From assembly GCA_039025395.1 (NCBI GenBank), contig JBCCOK010000008.1, positions 1 to 64,000 of the forward strand: a stretch of DNA of 64,000 nt. The letters are read 5' to 3'. Shown piece after piece: positions 59,014 to 64,000 of this stretch. This DNA comes from Hoeflea_A sp039025395. Lineage in GTDB: Bacteria > Pseudomonadota > Alphaproteobacteria > Rhizobiales > Rhizobiaceae. Positions within the stretch are counted from its first letter, which is position 1, and every line of letters begins with the position of its first letter. The position numbers were made by a program, and so were the translations under genes. The notes under the pieces were generated by a model. The model searched no databases. It saw only the letters and a list, made by a program, of their open reading frames with translations, and was not told the DNA's origin.

Positions 59014-61098
59014 ATGATCCAGTGCTGGCGGCTGGATGACAGGCGTCAGACTCTGGTGCTCGGCTGCCAGCGGGATCGTCTAGCTGAGGTGATCTATTGG
59101 GGGCCCAGATTGCCGGACAACGAGGATTTGAGCACTCTTTTCTCTGTCCATGCAATTGACGTGACGGGCGGCATGCTCGACCTCAATCCGGATCTTTCGA
59201 TCGCGCCGGAGGCAACACGCACCTTTCCCGGCCAACCGGGCCTTATCCTGCGCGCTGAGGACGGGACGCAGCTGCTGACCAAATTCTGCCTCGTTTCGGC
59301 GCAGGAAGAGCCAGGCAACTTGCGCCTTACCTATTCGGACGAAAACAACGGGCTCGTCTACACGGCAGTTTTTCGGATCAACGCCCAGACTCACGTGATC
59401 GAAACGCAGGCGCTGCTCAAATCGGAGCAGCCAATCCATCTGCACTGGATGTCCGCACCGGTGATGCCCGCGCCCCAACTCTCCGACGAACTGATCGATT
59501 TTGCTGGACGCTGGTGCGGAGAATTCCAACTCAACCGTACGGCATGGTCACCCGGAATGCGTTTTCGCGAAAACCGCACGGGCAGGACCGGACACGAGCA
59601 CTTTCCAGGAGTGATTGTACCGTGCCGCGGCGCAACAAACACACATGGCCAAGCTTACGCCTTTCACTATGGCTGGTCAGGCGGGCACAAGATGATTGCC
59701 GAGGAATTGCCGGACGGCCGGCGCCAGATTCAATTCGGTCACGCAGAGCGTATGGAAGTTGCGCCGCAAACCCGGTTCGAGACAGCGCCACTTTACATCA
59801 CATTTTCCGATGACGGTCTGAATGGCTGCGCCGTCGCGTTTCAACGCCATCTGAGGGACGTTATCGTACAATTTCCCAACGAAAGCCGTGCACGGCCGAT
59901 CCATTTCAATTGTTGGGAGGCGGTGTATTTCGACCATGATCTGGAAAAACTCCAGTCGATTGCCAGCCGCGCGGCGGAGCTCGGCGCAGAACGCTTCGTA
60001 CTTGACGACGGCTGGTTCGGCCGCCGGGACGACGATACCCGCGCGCTTTCCGACTGGGAGGTCGATCCGCGAAAATATCCTGACGGGCTCGACCCGTTGA
60101 TATCGCATGTCCACAGTCTCGGAATGACTTTCGGCCTTTGGTTCGAACCGGAGATGATTAATCCGGATTCCGACATCCACCGGGCTCATCCGGACTGGGC
60201 ACTGGGTGCAGAGGACCAGATCCTGGGCCGTAATCAAAAAGCTCTGAATATGGCTTTGACGGAGGTCCGTGACTTTCTCTTCGACCGTATCGCGACGCTG
60301 CTCGGGAGCCATGCGATCGATTACATCAAATGGGATCACAACCGGGTTCTGCCAATGCCGGATGCTGCCCAAACACGAGGGTCCTATGCGCTCTTGGACC
60401 GGCTGCGCGAGGCATTTCCGAAGATCGAAATCGAGAGTTGCGCCTCGGGCGGCGGGCGCATCGATTTTGGTATACTCAAGCGGACCCATCGTGTTTGGCT
60501 CAGCGACAGCAACGATGCGCTTGAGCGTCTCAGCATGCAGCACAATGCAGCCCTGTTTCTGCCGGCTGCTGTTACCGGGAGCCATGTCGGGCCCCGACGC
60601 TGCCATACGTCCGGCCGGATACTGGACATGCGTTTCCGCGCATGGGTTGCGGCGCAGCGGCATATGGGGATCGAAATGGATCCGCGCGAGTTGACCGACG
60701 AAGAAGCTTCCATACTGTCGAATGTGATCGCATGGTGGAAGAGCAACCGTGACTGGACGATGCATGCCGATATCTTGCGGCTGGAAAGCGCCGACCCGGC
60801 GGTGGTCGCCGAACAGCAAATCGCCGCCGATGGGAGCCGCTTCATCGTGTTCGCGGGCAAAGCGACAACAAGCAGCCAAATCGCGCCGAGACCCCTGCGA
60901 CTTACCCGGCTTGATCCGGATGCGCTTTACAAAATCGCATTGATCAACCGGGACGAAGCCGGTCACCTTTCGCGCGGCACCGTCAAACTGAAATCGGAGG
61001 CTGTCGATCTGACAGGAACCTATCTTATGAATCACGGCCTGACCCTGCCGTGGAGCTTTCCCGAAACCATGTGGGTGGTCGAAGGAGTGCGCCATTAA
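59014..61098 (+). CDS. GH36 alpha-galactosidase
   Basis: A 694-residue alpha-galactosidase with the typical N-terminal beta-supersandwich, TIM barrel and C-terminal beta-domain. Asp441 in YIKWDHNR is the nucleophile and Asp498 in WLSDSND the acid/base; the substrate-binding CASGGGR lies between. No signal peptide is visible, so it cleaves imported alpha-galactosides in the cytoplasm to galactose. I start at ATG 59014, 28 bases after the permease gene. Its length is normal for the bacterial family. Confidence 0.95.
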   Translation: MIQCWRLDDRRQTLVLGCQRDRLAEVIYWGPRLPDNEDLSTLFSVHAIDVTGGMLDLNPDLSIAPEATRTFPGQPGLILRAEDGTQLLTKFCLVSAQEEPGNLRLTYSDENNGLVYTAVFRINAQTHVIETQALLKSEQPIHLHWMSAPVMPAPQLSDELIDFAGRWCGEFQLNRTAWSPGMRFRENRTGRTGHEHFPGVIVPCRGATNTHGQAYAFHYGWSGGHKMIAEELPDGRRQIQFGHAERMEVAPQTRFETAPLYITFSDDGLNGCAVAFQRHLRDVIVQFPNESRARPIHFNCWEAVYFDHDLEKLQSIASRAAELGAERFVLDDGWFGRRDDDTRALSDWEVDPRKYPDGLDPLISHVHSLGMTFGLWFEPEMINPDSDIHRAHPDWALGAEDQILGRNQKALNMALTEVRDFLFDRIATLLGSHAIDYIKWDHNRVLPMPDAAQTRGSYALLDRLREAFPKIEIESCASGGGRIDFGILKRTHRVWLSDSNDALERLSMQHNAALFLPAAVTGSHVGPRRCHTSGRILDMRFRAWVAAQRHMGIEMDPRELTDEEASILSNVIAWWKSNRDWTMHADILRLESADPAVVAEQQIAADGSRFIVFAGKATTSSQIAPRPLRLTRLDPDALYKIALINRDEAGHLSRGTVKLKSEAVDLTGTYLMNHGLTLPWSFPETMWVVEGVRH

Positions 61099-61193
61099 GC
61101 GCCGGATTCATACACCCTTTCGCGAAGCACAGTTCAGCGCATTTCGCTTGGCGCGGAAGCGGTGCAGTCGGAACCATCTTGGAGTTTAAAACG

Positions 61194-61964
61194 ATGAAGC
61201 TTGAGGCACATTTCGAAGATCTGAAGGGACAGTCGGTCTTTATCACGGGCGGCGGATCGGGGATCGGCGCGTGGCTGACGGAAGGGTTTGTGGCGCAGGG
61301 CGCAAAGGTTGCATTCGTTCAACGCTCCGACGCAAGCGCGCTGTGCGACCGTCTGGAGGAAGAATACCAGAACCGGCCGCTGTTCATCAAATGCGACATA
61401 ACGGATATCGACGCCCTGCGGGTCTCGATCCAGACGGCCCGCGAGACGCACGGACCGATCACCGTTCTTGTGAACAATGCTGCTTCGGATAACCGCCACG
61501 AACTGCACGCGTTTACCGTCGAAGACTGGGACAGGACGATCAATGTCAATTTGCGGCCACATTTCTTCACGGCCCAGGAGGTCGCGAACGATATGCGGTC
61601 GGCCGGGTCCGGTTCGATCATCAATTTCTCGTCCATCTCCTACATGATGGGAAATGAAGGCTATCCGGTCTACGTCACGTCGAAATCGGCAATCACCGGG
61701 CTGACACGCGGGCTTGCGCGGGAGTTGGGAAAGGACAATATCCGCGTCAATGCGCTGATGCCCGGATGGGTCCAGACCGACCGGCAGCGCGAATTGTGGG
61801 TGACACCGGAAGCCTTGGCCGCCCATATCGAAAGACAATGTCTCAAACAGGAAATCATGCCCGAAGACATCGTTACACCGACGCTTTTCCTCGCATCATC
61901 TGCTTCCCGGATGATGACCAGCCAGGCGTTGGTGGTCGATGGCGGGGTCGTGATGACGGGCTGA
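61194..61964 (+). CDS. SDR, probable galactose 1-dehydrogenase
   Basis: A 256-residue classical SDR: TGGGSGIG near 18-25, NNAASDN in the NNAG position, Ser in FSSISYMMG and Tyr/Lys in YVTSK. In context, after an alpha-galactosidase and before the KDGal kinase and aldolase, it is most likely the NAD(P)-dependent galactose dehydrogenase that makes galactonolactone. SDR-type galactose dehydrogenases exist, but the exact sugar cannot be read off. Start ATG 61194 follows TTGGAG. About 95 bases separate it from the galactosidase. Confidence 0.85.
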   Translation: MKLEAHFEDLKGQSVFITGGGSGIGAWLTEGFVAQGAKVAFVQRSDASALCDRLEEEYQNRPLFIKCDITDIDALRVSIQTARETHGPITVLVNNAASDNRHELHAFTVEDWDRTINVNLRPHFFTAQEVANDMRSAGSGSIINFSSISYMMGNEGYPVYVTSKSAITGLTRGLARELGKDNIRVNALMPGWVQTDRQRELWVTPEALAAHIERQCLKQEIMPEDIVTPTLFLASSASRMMTSQALVVDGGVVMTG

Positions 61965-61968
61965 ATTG

Positions 61969-62916
61969 ATGGATCCTTTCTGTGCAGCGATAGACTGGGG
62001 CACATCGCATTTTCGGATTTGGCTTGTGGCCAGTGACGGAACCGTGCTTGGCGAGCGCCGCAGCGGCGAGGGAATGAACAGTGCCGCCGAATCCGGCTTC
62101 AAGGCGATCATGGAGACGCATCTGCAGGACATGGAAGCGCCATCTGATTTGCCGGTCATTATCTGCGGTATGGCCGGGTCGCGACAGGGCTGGCGGGAGG
62201 CCCGTTACCTGCGGCTTCCAGCACAATTGTCCGGCATATTTGACAGCGCGGTCAGCGTTGATGATCCGCATCGCGATATTCGTATTCTACCGGGTCTGGC
62301 ACAAGACGAGGCAGCACGACCGGATGTCATGCGCGGCGAAGAAACGCAGCTTTTGGGTTGTTTTTCGAGCACAGACGCATCGGGCTGGGCATGTCTTCCC
62401 GGAACACATAGCAAATGGGTCTGCATCAAGTCGGGCAGAGTGACACGTTTTTCTACCTTTATGACGGGTGAATTGTTCAACCTTTTCGCCCGGAAATCCA
62501 TTCTGCGGCATGCGGTCAGCGGCATCGACCGTTGCGACCCGCACAGTGCCTCATTCAAACAGGCGCTCTTCGAGGCGGCCGAAAATCCGGCATCGGTGTC
62601 CAGCCTCTTGTTTTCAGTGCGGGCAGGCCAGTTGCTCCACGGCAGCAGCGTGTCAAACGGCTATGAAAGGCTGTCAGGCCTCATGATCGGCTGGGAAATT
62701 GCTGGCGCACGCGCCGCTTTTGGAACCGTCGAACCGCTTCACCTGATTGCATCGGGACATCTCTTTGAGATCTACCGGGCGGCGCTTCAGCATCTGAATA
62801 TTCACGCCACTGGCGCCGATGCAGACGGCGCGGTTCTTAAGGGCTTGATTGCCGGGGCACAACGGTTCTGGTCGGCAGATGACCGCCGCCGTCACTATGG
62901 ACAGGCAAAAGTATGA
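61969..62916 (+). CDS. dgoK: 2-Dehydro-3-deoxygalactonokinase
   Basis: A 315-residue KDGal kinase: the N-terminal phosphate-binding segment IDWGTSHFRIWL, CGMAGSRQGW, LPGTHSKWV and ASGHLFEIYRAAL all match the DgoK family. It phosphorylates 2-keto-3-deoxygalactonate at C6 with ATP. I use ATG 61969; a TTG one codon earlier is less likely. It is the third step of the De Ley-Doudoroff route in this operon; its stop overlaps the aldolase start. Confidence 0.92.
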   Translation: MDPFCAAIDWGTSHFRIWLVASDGTVLGERRSGEGMNSAAESGFKAIMETHLQDMEAPSDLPVIICGMAGSRQGWREARYLRLPAQLSGIFDSAVSVDDPHRDIRILPGLAQDEAARPDVMRGEETQLLGCFSSTDASGWACLPGTHSKWVCIKSGRVTRFSTFMTGELFNLFARKSILRHAVSGIDRCDPHSASFKQALFEAAENPASVSSLLFSVRAGQLLHGSSVSNGYERLSGLMIGWEIAGARAAFGTVEPLHLIASGHLFEIYRAALQHLNIHATGADADGAVLKGLIAGAQRFWSADDRRRHYGQAKV

Positions 62917-63548
62917 ACGCGACGACGCCATGGCCGGGCCTGAAACGATCGCTTATTGCTATCTTGCGCGGTATTCAACCGGAAGAGGTGGCCGATACGA
63001 TCAGCGTACTTGTCGAGGCCGGTTTTGAAGCGATTGAAATTCCGCTGAACTCTCCGGATCCCTTCCGCTCGATACGCATCGCAGTGGATACCGCTCCGGC
63101 AGGCTGTCTGCTCGGAGCGGGTACGGTCCTGACCAAAGAAGAGGTCGATCGGCTCGACGATGCCGGGGGGAAGCTTTTGGTGAGTCCCAATGTCGACCGG
63201 TCGGTCATTGCGCACGCCGGCTTGCTCAAGATGGTTACAATGCCCGGTGTGTTTACGCCGACGGAAGCGTTAAGCGCCGTCCAAGCCGGGGCCTCCGGTT
63301 TGAAGTTCTTTCCCGCAAACGTTCTGGGGCCAGCCGGAATAGCGGCCATCCGGGCCGTCTTGCCGCCTGGAACCGAGATCGGCGCTGTCGGCGGTGTGTC
63401 GCACGAAAACTTCAGCGCCTACGGGGCGGCGGGCGTGCGTACGTTTGGTCTCGGCTCAAGCCTTTACAAACCAGGTATGAAGGCCGAAGACGTTGCCGGG
63501 AATGCGCGCATCGCTGTCCGCGCCTATGATGAAGTTTTTGGGGGATGA
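62913..63548 (+). CDS. dgoA: 2-Dehydro-3-deoxy-6-phosphogalactonate aldolase
   Basis: A 211-residue class I aldolase of the KDPG/KDPGal family. The Schiff-base Lys131 lies in GLKFFPAN and the acid/base Glu42 in IEIPLNSP. It splits KDPGal into pyruvate and glyceraldehyde 3-phosphate. Its ATG overlaps the kinase stop (ATGA), and its own stop overlaps the lactonase start, so the three are translationally coupled. Confidence 0.93.
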   Translation: MNATTPWPGLKRSLIAILRGIQPEEVADTISVLVEAGFEAIEIPLNSPDPFRSIRIAVDTAPAGCLLGAGTVLTKEEVDRLDDAGGKLLVSPNVDRSVIAHAGLLKMVTMPGVFTPTEALSAVQAGASGLKFFPANVLGPAGIAAIRAVLPPGTEIGAVGGVSHENFSAYGAAGVRTFGLGSSLYKPGMKAEDVAGNARIAVRAYDEVFGG

Positions 63549-64000
63549 GCGTGAGTGTCCCGGGATTTGCCTGCTCGATTTTCGACGATACCATCAACCT
63601 CCTCGGTGAAGGCCCGACCTACGATGCCGTTGCCGATACGGCATGGTGGTTCGACATCCTGGGCAAAAAACTGATCGAAAAGCCGCTGTCCGCCGACCAG
63701 GCAATCGTTCACGAGCTGCCGGTCATGGGCAGCGCGTTGGCGACCATCGATACGGACCGTCAACTGATCGTGGCCGAAGACGGCCTTTATGTCAGAAGCG
63801 TACGGGACGGCGCGTTATCGCTATTAACGGCACTTGAGTCGGACAACGGAGAAAACCGTTCCAACGACAGCCGCGTGCATCCGTGCGGGGCCATGTGGAT
63901 TGGCACAATGGGCAAATCCGCCGAGCCGCAACTGGGTTCGATCTATCATTTCTTTTGCGGCGCGCTGCAGCGAATTTTCAGCAATATCACGGTCCCCAAC
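63545..64000 (+). CDS. SMP-30/gluconolactonase family lactonase (cut by the window edge)
   Basis: The first 152 codons of an SMP-30 family protein. Glu22 in LGEGPTYD is the metal-binding Glu of the family, followed by WWFDILGKKL and a later RVHPCGAMWIGTM segment with the usual blade motif. It should hydrolyse galactonolactone made by the SDR at 61194. ATG 63545 overlaps the aldolase TGA. The gene continues past 64000; a galactonate dehydratase, still missing from the pathway, may follow. Confidence 0.88.
   Translation, partial: MSVSVPGFACSIFDDTINLLGEGPTYDAVADTAWWFDILGKKLIEKPLSADQAIVHELPVMGSALATIDTDRQLIVAEDGLYVRSVRDGALSLLTALESDNGENRSNDSRVHPCGAMWIGTMGKSAEPQLGSIYHFFCGALQRIFSNITVPN

Overview
The window reads as chromosomal DNA of an alphaproteobacterium, most likely of the order Hyphomicrobiales (Rhizobiales). 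The grounds are the GC-rich coding bias, the many ribose-type ABC transporters, an RpoE-ChrR sigma/anti-sigma pair whose zinc ligands sit at the same residue numbers as in Rhodobacter sphaeroides, and a split oxidative galactose pathway. The genus cannot be fixed from the sequence. There is no insertion sequence, phage, CRISPR array or rRNA; one tRNA-Arg(CCG) lies at 42697-42773.

Region 1 (about 500-20120) is a large catabolic cluster. A ribose-type ABC importer with two permeases is followed in one operon by a zinc alcohol dehydrogenase, a cupin, an aldehyde dehydrogenase and a GMC oxidoreductase. Around it lie an acyl-CoA dehydrogenase/SDR/DUF993/TIM-barrel operon, a CoA-transferase/enoyl-CoA hydratase/Dabb operon, two aldo/keto reductases and a MaoC hydratase. 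A TetR gene (19488-20120) closes the cluster. Five copies of one operator, GTAAC-N6-GTTAC or a one-base variant, lie in its three intergenic promoter regions, so the cluster looks like a single regulon that imports a sugar-like compound, oxidises it to an acid and degrades it as a CoA ester. The substrate is unknown.

Region 2 (about 20357-37257) is a second, similarly built regulon with its own TetR (24649-25251). Three promoters share the 13-mer GTACYGACCGRTC. It contains a second ribose-type importer, an SDR, a split Tm-1 pair (UPF0261 protein plus PEP-hydrolase-like TIM barrel), a flavin monooxygenase, an OYE/dienoyl-CoA-reductase-like flavoenzyme, a MaoC hydratase, an intact acetoacetyl-CoA synthetase, a Cys-less thiolase-fold protein with a DUF35 partner, and an acetoacetyl-CoA-synthetase-like protein that has lost its nucleotide-binding motifs and C-terminal domain.

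Region 3 (37543-40534) is a short operon of a CaiB/BaiF CoA-transferase, a PrpF-family isomerase and an isochorismatase-like hydrolase. It is followed by an S41 peptidase-like gene (40721-42295) and the tRNA. Region 4 (42854-48523) holds a secreted hypothetical protein, a secreted alpha/beta hydrolase, a GT39 membrane glycosyltransferase and a fatty acyl-CoA ligase.

Region 5 (48617-53557) is an ECF sigma factor RpoE / ChrR stress locus with an SDR, an FAD oxidoreductase, a DUF1365 protein and a fasciclin-domain protein. Three promoters share TGATCC-N18-TAT. Region 6 (53823 to the right edge) is an IclR-controlled alpha-galactoside locus: MalK-type ATPase, binding protein, two permeases, GH36 alpha-galactosidase, SDR (probable galactose dehydrogenase), 2-dehydro-3-deoxygalactonokinase, 2-dehydro-3-deoxy-6-phosphogalactonate aldolase and a truncated SMP-30 lactonase, i.e. 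the De Ley-Doudoroff route.
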